DNA from: Chytridium lagenaria
Taxonomy: Eukaryota > Chytridiomycota > Chytridiomycetes > Chytridiales > Chytridiaceae
Reading direction: 5' to 3'
DNA: 64,000 nt
NCBI GenBank assembly: GCA_025449115.1
Contig: JAHLKC010000116.1
Coordinates: 62,001 to 126,000, forward strand
The notes below the pieces were generated by a model that was not told the DNA's origin, made no database searches, and saw nothing but the letters and a program-made list of their open reading frames with translations. Positions 41,521 through 52,865 of the stretch are shown piece after piece (the first letter of the stretch is position 1; each line of letters begins with the position of its first letter). The translations under genes were made by a program, and so were the position numbers.

Positions 41521-43530
41521 ATGCGATATGTGGACGATGCAATGACGCCTCAACATGATCAAAACATCAACGTCTTGGCTGCAGAAAAAAGGGCAGAAAA
41601 CCCATCCGTCAAGTCTTTCTCGGTGCCAATATGGGTAAATATATTCTTTTCCTAAAACGTTTCCGTGATCAAATATATATCAAGTTTAACTTGAGTTCAT
41701 TCAAGGTCGTCTTGATCTTTCTCATGACGGGCGTCATTGTGACAATCATTGTACCCATCGCCTTGCTCTTCGTCGATTCTTCTACAAACACCATCTCGTA
41801 CCTCACCTCTGTCGCCATCCCGCTCGCCGCCACAAAAGCCATAGACAGCGTCGAAACATCCATCCTCAATAAAATCAACGTCCTACAGAGCCTCATTCGC
41901 CAACCCTACTTTCTCCAAGACTTTATAGCAAACAAGAACAACATCTCCGCAAGTCCAACCGCCTTCCTCGCTATGCTTAGAAGCGTGAGACTCTTGGATT
42001 ACTTTACGATGCGGTGTGAGACTATCCCAGTGTCGCCTGAACCCGCTTTTGGACCGTTTGGACCGTACCCCAATAACACCTTTGTGGCGGTTGGGTATAC
42101 GACGCTTTTTGCAACCGTTGGCATGAAGCGGATGATTGTGTTATATGCTGGTTTGAACTATACTTGTTTTTGGTTGTGTTTGTAAAACGCGGGTTTATTT
42201 TTTTGATTAGATCCCTCGACGGGAGGATCCTCTAGACTTGAAACGTATGCCCAAGATTTTACGCTTATTGATAAAAGGTTTACTGGGAGCCCTGCACCGG
42301 ATTTGATGGGGGTTTATGCGAAATTGAGGCGACCGAACGTTCAACCTTACTTTGGTATGTTGTGGGTTTGAGCTATGGCGTTGAGAATACCGTTTTTTCT
42401 GAACCTTTTCTCACCTTTCTTTTATGATTACAGAGGTTTTAAGTGTGACTAGAAGTACTGGTGACGGATTCTCGGGTAACTCATTCCGTCATCACTCACC
42501 TTTTTAAACATGGTGTATTTTCTTTTTATATATCGCTAGAGCTTGGATATTATGAAGCTTTGTACCTATCTACACCCGATATCCCAACGCTCCTCTGCTC
42601 ATCCTCCCTTAACATTCAAGAAACTTTTGTCCCAATGCTCAAATCCGCACAAATCACCGAAAACACTGTCGTCATTTTCGCCGAACGATCCACAGGTCTA
42701 CTCATCGGTAACCCTCGTCCATTTCCCTCCAACCATTCTAATATTTATTCTTTGTTAGCTACAAATGACATCAAGTCCAGTTATTTCAATAACACCCGGA
42801 TGAGACCGGATTTATCGCCAAATCGTCAGGTCAGTTTGATCGGGAAGGGGATTATCACGCTGTATGGAAGTTTGAGTAATGTGCCGGATGGAGAGATTTC
42901 AGTGAGACAGGTCAGACTTGATGATGGTAGAGAGTGGTTTGTGAGCACTCAAGTTATACATGTCAAGGGGACAGAGTTTGTGCTGTCGTTGGGGTTTCCT
43001 AGAACTGACATGTTTTCGATCATCGACGCTGGTACCGTTACAATCCCTTTCCATTTTATTATATGCCTGGAACCGAGTTTCTTACTGTACTTTCTTATTT
43101 CTATTTATCACACTCTGTTTCTTCATAGCAAAGCAACAATCCATCGTCATCGCCTCCCTCATCTCCGCCATTGGTATCCTCATCCTCAGCGTTCTCTCCT
43201 ACGTCTCCCTCCGCCCTCTCCACCACATGGCTGTCAGCATGAAACAGGTCCGTGTCCTCTCTCACATGTTCTAACAGCCCTCAGTTGACCCAATTTGATT
43301 TCTCTGTCCTTGAAAACGGTGGACTCGAACGACGTTCCCATATGATGGAGATCAGAGAGGTCGAGGCGACGTTTGATACCATGATTATGGCGTTTGCGGC
43401 AGCTGTGAGGGAGGGGAAGGAGGTGGCGAGTCTTGCGAGACGACCGTCCATGTTTCCGAGGAGGACGGAGGGGGGGGAAGGACATTTAGCTGGGTCTGAG
43501 AGTGGAGAGGGAACGGGGGGTGGTGTATAA
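41521..43530 (+). CDS. Cache/HAMP-type transmembrane receptor lacking an output domain
   Basis: After a short cytoplasmic head (MRYVDDAMTPQHDQNINVLA), an intron joins SVPIW to VVLIFLMTGVIVTIIVPIAL, the first membrane helix. A large extracellular double-Cache-like region follows (about 41.8-43.0 kb: KAIDSVETSILNKINVLQSL, LELGYYEALYL, DGREWFVSTQVIHVKGTEF). The second helix is SIVIASLISAIGILILSVLS, then RPLHHMAVSMKQ and a HAMP/signalling helix: LTQFDFSVLENGG, EIREVEATFDTMIMAFAAAV, REGKEVASLA. Receptor cyclases and kinases of zoosporic fungi carry such a sensor followed by a catalytic domain. Here the frame ends in TAA at 43528-43530 after a Gly/Glu-rich tail with no cyclase or kinase. The upstream start is uncertain; earlier exons are possible. 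Confidence 0.65.
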
Positions 43531-44399
43531 CCTTTTTTTTTTTGTCTCGTATCATGTATTTTTTGTTGTTTTTCAGCGCAGGGCGTCTATAAACAACATG
43601 ATGAGGCGAGAATAAAAAGGAAATGTAAATAACAAAAATATTTGCATGAAAAGGTAAACAAAAAAATAGCCCGCTGAAGGCAGGCCTGCCCCCCAGTTCT
43701 TAATGTAATATCATCATATAAAAGCGTGTTTGCTAAACTGAGTGCTTACGAACAGGAGTTCGCAAATTTCGACAGCGGCAATAATATTCGAAGAGTGTAA
43801 AACAAAAACGAGCCTAGACGAGCCCGTGTAGGCCTGGAGATCCCATGTCCTATGTGTATGAGGTGAAATACCTTGACTTTTCCCCAGACGCCTTTTTTAC
43901 AGCTGTTGGTTCTAAATGAATTGAGTTCAACACTAAAGAATAAATAGCCTCGTTAAGACGCGTCAGTCTCTGAACATCCTACGAGCCCGCACATCACTTG
44001 CCTTGTGGCCTTCCTCTCTTCTGGTATCAATCTGACAATACAATAAACGCATTCGTCTTTACTGAGACTATAACCTTTTTTGAACAGCTACATGTAGTTT
44101 TATGTATTTATTAGTATACTGGACACTCATCATTATAGTAATTATTATGATTTATTGGATTATTGATTTCTGTGTTTTATTATAAAACTGAAAAGAGCAA
44201 TCAGCGACATCCATCCTTTTTTCATCGTTTGCAACGGCCAGAAACAACCAGCCCTCATATGCGATACTGGATGGGATGGGATGGATGGATGGATGGATGT
44301 TGAAGATGGATATGGTGGACAGTATGGGTGGACGGTATGGGTGGGCAGATGTTGATAAGTGGATATGGGTGGACGGATGGGTTGATTATCTTTTCCAAC
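43531..44399. other. Intergenic region with GGAT microsatellite
   Basis: No gene is supported. A GGGAT/GGAT tandem repeat lies at about 44271-44299, followed by related GGTGGACGG and GGGTGGAC units to 44385. Confidence 0.5.
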
Positions 44400-44947
44400 T
44401 CTTTGCCTCCAGCGATACTGCATGATAATGTCCTACATTTACGGCCATCATTCAACGACACATATTGCCCGTCAATAATACCATTCTGCAGAAAAATTTT
44501 GAAACAGCATTTTGACCATCACCACACTCAGTTAACATCAGAAGTTAACATTCAGTCGCTTCCGTTCCCCCCCGTGAAAGGTATGTTCTCTTACCTGTAC
44601 TCTCGAGCGTCAGTCCCACACTTGCCATCTCCGTTCTCCAGATACCCTTCGTGTGCAGTGAACCTTGTGGTGTGATTTTGGCCATCGTTTGGCTCAAGAT
44701 TTTTCCTTTTTGAAGGGGAGCAACAACGGCGGCGATTTCTTGTTTGGCCAACTGTAGATCGTCTTTTTGGGAGATTTCCTTTTATTTCTAACCTTTCTGC
44801 TCTTTCCTCCCTTTTGAAATAAAACAAATAACAAATTGCGACGGCTTCCTTGCGGTCAACCCACCATCCACCCTTCATCTCCGTCTTGGCCTCCCCCTTA
44901 CCTTCCCTGGCGGAATACTCTGTCCTTGACGGGGTTCGGCATCGCAA
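44400..44947 (-). CDS. Possible two-exon hypothetical gene
   Basis: A minus frame at 44947-44591 ends LENGDGKCGTDAREYR at a GTAAGAG donor. A TTTCTGCAG acceptor near 44495 opens GIIDGQYVSLNDGRKCRTLS and continues to KELEKIINP. The composition looks protein-like and the splice sites fit, but no domain is recognised and the downstream end runs into the GGAT repeats. Weak call. Confidence 0.3.
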
Positions 44948-44957
44948 ATCTACCTAG

Positions 44958-45260
44958 TCTGTAACCATCAGCGCGGCAACGACTTCGTCGGCGCGTCGAA
45001 GGCGTGTCCAGTACAACGACAGCAGCAGCAGCAGCAGCGAGCCCGAAAGCGTCCCACTCATCGGTCTTAGCTCCGGCGGCGTCAGCAGCAGAAGAGCTTA
45101 CTCGGCATCCTCGTCGTCTTCCCTACCTCTCCACTTTGACGGAGGGAAATCCAACAACCGAGGTTTCTTTGGTGGAAGCTTTGACAGCAACAGTAACCTT
45201 GGATCCAGCAGTTCAGTCGAGGGCAAAGTTGTTCCTTTCTCTGATAACATCTTTCCAAAG
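44958..45260 (+). other. 101-codon open frame continuous with VMA16
   Basis: In the VMA16 frame there is no stop from 44958 to the ATG at 45261, and no ATG either. It reads RRRRVQYNDSSSSSSEPES and further Ser/Gly-rich sequence, including an AGC repeat. It is either a chance open 5' UTR or an N-terminal extension spliced from an upstream exon (a CATCAG acceptor lies at 44970). Confidence 0.4.
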
Positions 45261-46161
45261 ATGAGTTACAGTTATACCTCAAAAACCGCCGTCCTGGCCT
45301 ACACTGGGATCTTTATTGCTGCCAGTGTTGGGCTCAATCTCTTGTTTAGCAACAACTCGGGATGGTTGAATATTGGTGAATTTTTGTTGCAAACCTCCCC
45401 TTACATGTGGGCATTGCTCGGGACTGGATTTGTTGTTGGTCTCAGTGTCACTGGTGCTGCATGGTAAATAATGATCATTCTCTTTTTGTTGCTTTGAACT
45501 CAACTCATGTTGCTTTACTTGTTTCATATATCCAGGGGTATCTTCATCACAGGTTCTTCGCTTGTCGGAGCCGCCGTTAGGGCCCCTAGAATAAGGACCA
45601 AGAACCTTATCAGGTGAGTGCCATCTTAATATTGCTATGGCAGTCAACATAAAACAAACAAAAAACTAACTTGGCCTCAATAATCTTGAAAAGTGTCATT
45701 TTCTGTGAGGTCGTCGCCATCTACGGTCTTATCATGGCGATCGTATTCTCTTCCAAGCTGACCTACGGAACCCCCGAAGGGAGATACCATGCTGACAGCT
45801 ATTTTGCAGGCATGTTGTTATGATTTCACTTTGGTTAAACTAATTAAAATTATCATTTGTATAGGCTATTCTTTGTTTTGGGCAGGTCTGACTGTCGGTC
45901 TTTCTAACTTGTGCTGTGGTATTTGTGTTGGTATCACTGGATCCACTTGCGCTATCGCCGATGCCGCGGATCCTCAGTTGTTTGTAAAGGTCCTCGTTAT
46001 TGAGATCTTTGGCTCCATTATTGGTCTATTTGGACTCATTATTGGACTGTTGATGGTAAGCATTATTTTTAAACCCCCCTCCTTTTTTTTTTTTTTTTAT
46101 GTTTTCATATGATCATTCCTGACATTCGTTCCAGGCTTCCAAGGTGCCTGAATTCCAGTAA
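45261..46161 (+). CDS. VMA16: V-type proton ATPase subunit c'' (21 kDa proteolipid)
   Basis: From [20 protein letters not shown] the protein has five membrane helices. [20 protein letters not shown] and VTGAAW are joined across an intron to [19 protein letters not shown], then [20 protein letters not shown] (with the proton-carrying Glu), [20 protein letters not shown], and [20 protein letters not shown] (second Glu). It ends [11 protein letters not shown] with TAA at 46159-46161, matching the yeast Vma16 C-terminus closely. The protein sits in the rotor ring of the vacuolar H+-ATPase. Five exons, no frame break. An N-terminal extension is possible (see the upstream open frame). Confidence 0.93.
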
Positions 46162-47261
46162 AGACACACTATCTTCCATCTTATTCTGCCCAATTTTTTT
46201 TTTAATGTCGAGCTTTGAATGTTTAATATCATTCACGCCTTTTACCATTTACAGCCAACATATGTTCCATTTCGTTTTTTTATCTTTGATTCTTTGTAAA
46301 GCAATATGGTTTTCCCCCAATATGTTTACCCCTTGGAAGTTTTCTTTTCGGCATGTTTCTTTATCTTCTTTTTTTTTATTTTTTCTTGAAGAAGCTTTGG
46401 TCTTTTTCCCCTTTTGTTTTTCGTGTTGAGCGATGATTTATCTTCTTTTTTTCTTCCTTCTCTTTGGTTGGTGTTGGTGCGGATTTTGCTTTCCAGAAGA
46501 GAATATATCATCAAGGAGCTAGATGCTTTTACAACTGTGTGGAGTGTTTTTTTTTCGGAGGTCCAAATCTTTTTGAACGCGGCAGACTTATTACTCGTCG
46601 ATGCTTTGGCCGTCTTCTTAAGCCTTTACCACCGTTTAATCGGCCGGCATCCATCTGGGCGACATCCCAAACGGTTATCAAGAGAAACTGGCACGGCAGA
46701 TCCCTGTTCATTCAGTCTAATTCGAACAGCGGCTAGCTAACCCGGGTCCTCAGAATTCCAGCCTCCCTTTTGACTCTTCCTCCATATATTCATCAAAAAT
46801 CCTTTTTCGTCGTTTTATCTTTTTCTCCAATTTCTGCCATTATGGTAAGTAGGCGTATTTTGGGAGGAAGCTCTCAGTGTGATGCCAATATTATAGTATA
46901 CTTTCTTGTTGTAGTTTTTTTACCAGTCTCTTATCATGTTTTGATGAAAACCACCATTCGATCATATAGAAAATATAAATAAACAGGCTATGTAGTTCTA
47001 AAGCTTTTGAGAAAAAATACTCAAAATACTAAAATGCCGCTATAAGAACCAGAATGTTGTTTAAAGCGCACTTTTTGTTTATGTATAACCCTTCTTTTAA
47101 TTATTTATTTAAACACTATTTACTATTTACTATTTACTATTTACTATCCGTCTTGGATGAGACTGATGATATTTATTTATCATGTAATTGGGTATGAGGC
47201 AATTATATACACCGGAAACATTCATACATGATAATGTCAATGTATTGTAACTAAATATTTA
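46162..47261. other. Intergenic region between VMA16 and fungalysin
   Basis: T-rich VMA16 3' flank. An open plus frame (46464-46736, RRCFGRLLKPLPPFNRPASI) has no domain and I do not call it. A 7-bp tandem repeat (CTATTTA) occupies about 47115-47146. Confidence 0.5.
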
Positions 47262-49828
47262 TTAGACAAAAGAATATAAGTCCCAAAAGGAAAAGAGAAT
47301 CTCTAATGAAATACCAAATCTAACAACCCTCCGGTACATCAAATCCATTAATCTGATCATTCTCGAAACCGTTAGGACTTCTTCCCTTGCATTCACTCCC
47401 AAACCTCTCTTTGCAAACCCTCTCCAAATTTCGCACTTGAACTTCCCGCCAAGCAACGCATCACTTTGCAGAATCGCATTTCTGGCGGCAATGAACGTCG
47501 GGTTGCAAGGCTGCAACTTCATACCAGCCACAACAATCTTTAAAAAGTAAACGTTACCGGCATCACTCTCAGTTTGGAATAAGTCGGCAGAGAAAGAAGA
47601 TGAGTCGACAATGTTCCAATAAACTTCATAGAGCATGGTCGACCAAACCGTGCCAATATAATGAACGAGAGAGGAAAAGGCGATATTCGAGTAAAGAAGG
47701 GGATTGGTGATGAGTGACGTGGCGTAAGGATAAACACGAACACTGGGTCTTCGAAGAAGGTAAAATCCCAAACCCCGGACTGTATTGCGATCATTTTCAG
47801 GTTTCATCGAAGCAAGCCAAGAAAGCGTATCCGACCATCCTTCACCCATTCCCCTTGAAACTCGTTCTTCTGAGGCACCGAGGGTTTGAACCCCCACCAG
47901 TCAATCGGTTAGATAACCCATGTGTGAGCTCATGAATCAATACACCGTTGTCCATGTCGGAATCGGCGAACGGATCGCTATAAGTGAATTGGAACATATG
48001 CATTTCACCAGGAATCCGTCACGAGATGAAACGAAATAAGCGTTATCCGTCCCCTCGTTGTCTTGAACATAGACAAAGATCCCGTCAATCGTCTCTACCT
48101 CCCTTCCCGTTGTTGTTGAATTGAAAATTGCCGGACGCTTCATCGAATCCGTATTTGTAAAGAAGGTCGTGGAAGACGTTGGTGACGAAGAAACTGTTCA
48201 CAGTCGCCGCTTGAATGTTTCGTCGTTGGCATCAGGTGCAACCGAAGTGTCGTAAACATAATCAAATTTGCCGTTATTGCGAGATCGACCGAGCTTCCCA
48301 TTTTTTCCGACGATGGCGTTGTGCCGTATGTAACCATCTCACCGGCATCTTGAAGGTTGTTGAACCAGCCGAAGTGTTGGGATCGTCAGCCACGATAAGA
48401 GTTTGACCACTTAGAATGTTTTCTTCGTTGAAGGAACAACTCGGAGAGTGGGAACTGGGAGGCAGAGGCGGTGTCTGTGGGCTGGGTCCAGATGATAGGC
48501 GGCGGGATTGTGAAGGTGAAGGAATGGGGGAAGGGAAAGGTGCTTGGTATGGGAGGTTGAGTGTAGGTGGGGAAAGTGTAGGTGATTAGAGTGCCGGATC
48601 TCGTCATTGATGTTGTTGTGGTAGTCTGAGAAGGATTTGGGAGTGTTGAAGTGGGAAACTTGGAGGAAGTTGGCTCAAATGTAACCCTCTGACTCTTAGT
48701 TCGTGTCTTTCTCACGGTGTGAGTACGCAGACTTGCAGGAGTCCTTATGGTGTGGGTTCGAAGACTAGCTGGGTTTTCACGGTATGAGTTCTAGGAAGCT
48801 TACTCTTGGAGGAACGGGGATTGGTGTTTTCGACCAGATCTGGCTCATCAAACTCGTCGGAAACAACTTCCTCGGCGTCCTCAGTGACCTCCTGCATGCT
48901 TTCGTCAAGAGCGGATGGAGGCTGATCCACCATTCTTGACTCCGCTGAATCTAAAGTCGTAAATCCAATGATAGTCCCAACTGTCTGTTTGGTGGCCACG
49001 TCGATGTAAACGAGACCGCTATTAGATAAAAGGTAAATATATGATGATGACAGGTTTAATCATTCTTAATGACACTTACTAGAAGTCATTCGTGCGAACC
49101 ACCACTTCATAGACCTTGATGACAGCCCCGTCATTCCCAAGGATATACTTCAAGTCCGCATTGGCTTTAACATTCTTGGACAGAGCATCATGGAGGCCAG
49201 TCATAATACCATCTCTGGCGCGGAGACGGTCACGAAGCTCAGAGGTAGGTTGCTTCAGAGCTTTGGCAGCTGCAACCACAGCGTCAGCTGGAGTGGCGTC
49301 GAAAAGGGTCGACCAAAGAAATGAAGATTTCGCTGGTTTCAAGTTGATTGCTTGAGGGACAACACCGGCACTTATGACGGATCCATCTGGGCCGACGTTA
49401 ACATTTGAGGCCACATTAACGACTTCGAGGCCGTCAGCGAGGAGGAGGAGATGAACATGGGTGACTCCAGTGAATGTATCAGTGTTGCTGGAAGAATCGT
49501 TTCCGATGAGTTTAGAAGGCACGATCACCATTGAGAATAGCGACAGGAAATGTTCGAAAGGGGCTTCAACTTACGAGCTTGTAACCGTAAAGTCTCTCAC
49601 AGTGACATTCATTTTCTGCGCGGCATAGGCTTTCGCAACGTCAATAGGATCCGTGATGGAGGCAAATGACTCTTCAGGCGTGGAAATTTCAAAGACTTGT
49701 TGTGGAGTGTATAGTTGAGGAAGGGATTCATCCGGAGTGGATCTCGCGACAACTTTGTGATGGCCATGAGGAGATGCAGCAGTAGCTATGGCGGCTGCGA
49801 CGATGAAGAGCGCAGTGACAGGTAGCAT
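47262..49828 (-). CDS. Secreted fungalysin metalloprotease (peptidase family M36)
   Basis: Start at 49828 with a signal peptide ([19 protein letters not shown]). The propeptide (FTP region) runs to about 48.8 kb ([40 protein letters not shown]). A Ser/Thr/Pro-rich insert about 48.4-48.75 kb precedes the catalytic domain: [39 protein letters not shown], the zinc motif HELTHG with LSNRLTGG, and the third ligand region GMGEGWSDT. The C-terminal part includes [20 protein letters not shown]. Fungalysins degrade keratin, elastin and host proteins and are expanded in animal-associated chytrids. Frame shifts near 47860, 48000 and 48250 break conserved motifs and look like sequence errors, though loss of function cannot be excluded. 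Confidence 0.85.
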
Positions 49829-50372
49829 TACTTATTTGTAGGTATGAGATGGGGTATTACATGATGTTTGGACTAGAGGCGATATATATATACGTCAGAA
49901 TTTTAATAAAGAAACCAAATTGATAGAATGCATGTACCCAGTGAGTAATGGAGTTGAACTTAGACTGGGCGAGGGTTTTACAGATTCTTTATTTAATGAT
50001 CCGCATAACACAATTTAAGATTTAGGGGCCAGTGACCCAGCCCTTGTCTCGAAAAAAGGAAACGCTAGCAGTACTGAATATGAATATGGGGTACGGATAC
50101 TTTGTTCAAACGACGGCCGTTGATTGACTTTAAAATACTTGGTCCATTGTAATTAGAGCACCTGCAAAGCATAAACTGGGATCAAAACTTTATACTAAAA
50201 TAAGAGACCAGCTGGATAGATACGATCCGTGTAATATAAGAAAGGAACAGGCACGTCATGAAACTTTAGAAATGGGAAGAGCGAAAAGGAATTCTTTCTT
50301 CTAATATCCTTCTATTCTTGAAGCGATCCAAACCTTGCTACCACTACTGCATATCACACCCAAAACTATCTT
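49829..50372. other. Fungalysin promoter region
   Basis: AT-rich; no gene seen. TATATATATACG near 49885 could be a TATA-type element for the fungalysin gene. Confidence 0.4.
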
Positions 50373-50505
50373 CTAAAACCCTCTTGAGATCTCACACTTG
50401 TACTTCCCACCAAGTAAAGTATCACTTTGCAAAATCGCATCCCTCGCAGAGGTGAAGGCAGGATTGCAAGGCTGCAACTTCAGCTGCGTAATCATGTCGA
50501 TGCAT
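50373..50505 (-). pseudogene. Relic of a second fungalysin (C-terminal exon)
   Basis: The minus strand reads LKLQPCNPAFTSARDAILQS then DTLLGGKYKCEISRGF and TAG at 50373-50375. It aligns residue by residue to [20 protein letters not shown] and [16 protein letters not shown] of the intact-looking gene at 47.3-49.8 kb. Nothing else of a protease is found next to it. Confidence 0.85.
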
Positions 50506-50669
50506 ACAGCAAAGGTTGTAAGGATTGAAGAGGATAAAGAAGAAGAGCTTAAATTAAATTAACTTTAACATGCAGTGATGGGTTGAAAGGTGATAAGCAT
50601 CTTAGTTCACGCAACTACCGTGTAGGGTGAGGCCCTTACACAAAGATTGTTTCGTAAAAGTCATTTAGG

Positions 50670-51990
50670 GTAGATGGCACATTGTGGTTTTATTCAAAGA
50701 AATGCAGAGTTATCACATTGCGAAATTAAAAAGCCACCCTGAAGGTCAATTCGCTCGTGCAATTACCATGGGATAAAAGTAGGAGTATTGTCTTTGCCAG
50801 GTTTCTCATGGGTATCAGGGTAAAACCTGGGTCGAGCCAAGTTGTCTCTTCGGCTGCGTCCATACACATAAACTCCACTGCTATTGATGACGAGACCAGG
50901 TACACCCTGTCCCAAGCATTGTCAAGATCTGCAGGCGAAGGCTTTGGATTTCCATTTTGTAATGGGTGGGTGTGGTAGTTCGCAACAAGAACCCAGTTCG
51001 CAGGAACACCACTAGCCTGAGGGTTTTCGAGGTTGATGGCAAGATTTGGCATAACGCGAGCTTTGCCTTTGCCTTTCACTTCTGGCTGCGGTTTGTCTAG
51101 CCCCGGCCTTGAGCGATCCCTAGGGGCGTCGACAAACATGATGCGCCGGGCATCAGCCGGATCTATTAGAGGCGCGTTCAGTATACAATTATAGTGAAAG
51201 GGAGTCGAAAGACAAAAACCCGCTTAAATCCATCCACCCGATTCCTGGGCGATTGTTTTCGAGATGGAAGACTTTTTGAAGGTCTTGAAAATGTGCCTTT
51301 AATTTAGGGACAATCTCCTTTCCAGACGGTGCCTCCGTCCTTTGAGGGTTGTTGATAGTAATGATGTTCTTATTACGACGTCTCAATTGAACTTGATGAT
51401 TAACCGTCATTGGAAGAAGGTTGATGATGGCTTGCGAGGCTCCGGCGATGCTATTTAAAAGGTGTTAGAAGAATAAATGAGTTAAACTGCACAACGTACA
51501 CGTATACGCGTGTTGTGGATGACTGGGAGGTTGACACGCGGATATTATACCTGGGAAAGGGAGCTACTGGCGCCGAGTTCAGGGCCGACACGGCTTCATT
51601 CTTCACTATAGTCACATAACTCTGTTCAGTATAGCTGTTGCAAGATACAAAATCTGATTATCTAACAACCTTAAGAAACGGCCCCACCATCATAATCCAC
51701 ACCGCGGGTTGATGGAACAGAAACACCGGCAACAACATTCAGCAAAACCGCGATCAGCAAAACTACAAGAATCGCATTGCGACTCCAAGACATATTGCAA
51801 CTCTCTTTACTGAAGTATTGTAAGCAGATTACAGTCCTTGAAAAATGACATGAACAATTTATATACCGCGAGAGGTCTTTTGATGCAAGTGGTGATTTTA
51901 AAATAAATGCTGCAGAGCATGGACGGCTGGTACGAGCTCTACGAGTGATATGCAGATGACATCATCGCAGGTAGGTCCTTATATCTGAAT
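50670..51990 (-). repeat. Segmental duplication, copy 1
   Basis: Homologous to 54990-56190. Both copies share the 3' flank (GTGGTTTTATTCAA...GAAATGCAGAGT), all exons of the gene, and the 5' flank (GTAAGCAGAT, then GGACGGCTGGT). Confidence 0.8.
50763..51793 (-). CDS. Secreted DUF4329/JAB-like protein, copy 1
   Basis: Start at 51793 with a clear signal peptide (MSWSRNAILVVLLIAVLLNV). Exons 2-3 are linker, ending in a segment with NNRPGIGWMDL. The last exon holds the domain: VPANWVLVANYHTHP, then a Pro-rich turn and SPADL, then (after a one-base shift near 50905) a GVPGLV strand and a GVYVYG strand. H-x-H, S-x-x-D and the terminal VYVYG strand are the layout I know from DUF4329, a JAB/MPN-like fold found mainly in bacterial polymorphic-toxin and Rhs proteins. 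Metal-dependent peptidase activity would be inference; a catalytic Glu is not obvious. The stop is TAA at 50763-50765. It lies between a fungalysin relic and an F-box/ankyrin gene. Confidence 0.6.
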
Positions 51991-52865
51991 CTCAGATCTT
52001 GTTTATGGTTGTGCTTCCTCTGATTAATCGACCTTTCCGCCTATAATCCAAGTTCTGCTCATTAGCCCAGTTATCTTCTAGGACATGGTGGAAGGCGTGC
52101 GCACTCACAGAAAGTCTCACTTGGCACTTTTAAAGTATTTTTTGTCATTTACTTAGTCCGTTGCCTGAGCATGGTTGAATTTAAAGGCGTGCGCATGTGG
52201 CGTCAGATCTCAAATTTGTTAATTCGAGTCTTTTCTCTTTTCAAAGTCGTAAAGGAAGAATTTGAGCCGCGTTTACCGACGTGTTTATCAGTATCAGAAG
52301 AGTTTACGATTTTAAAACAGCCGTCGAATGCAGATATCAAGCCGTGTAAATAACTTACTTACTAATCATGATATAATTTGTTTATAATGATCATGCTGCA
52401 GCTGGTGAGAACACAGGATGCAAGGCATGAAGAGGATAAGGTTTAATACAACATAGGGAGTCCACCCTAAAGGAATCATTATTGGGATGTACTTACACCC
52501 TAACGGTCTATTTATCTGCCTACAATGTTCCCGGGTATGCATCGGATTGACACTGCTTTTAAGATATCTAAAAAAGAGAAACACATTTATCTGGACGGCG
52601 GCAACAAAGTCAAAAAAAAGAAGCAAAAAACAGTTAATATAATAACTGCTATTGGAGTAATGGTGCTATTAATTTAATAAAGAATATGTCCATTCTGTAT
52701 CATACTACAAAACAGAGATTTGGACATTTCTAAACTTCATTATAACGATATCAATCGAAAGTCCAGCTAGACGCCATCAGCACAATATCGCTTAATGGCC
52801 GTTCATGCTTTAATAATACAAACATCCAAATCAGTAATCCTCACATAAAGTTAAATTTAAATCAT
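51794..52865. other. Intergenic region
   Basis: Contains the duplicated promoter to about 51990. Beyond that it is AT-rich with short unsupported open frames (for example 52171-52353, 52366-52626). Confidence 0.5.

Noticed and set aside
46414..46740. Plus-strand 108-residue frame after VMA16
   Set aside because: T-rich 3' flank, no start context, no domain.
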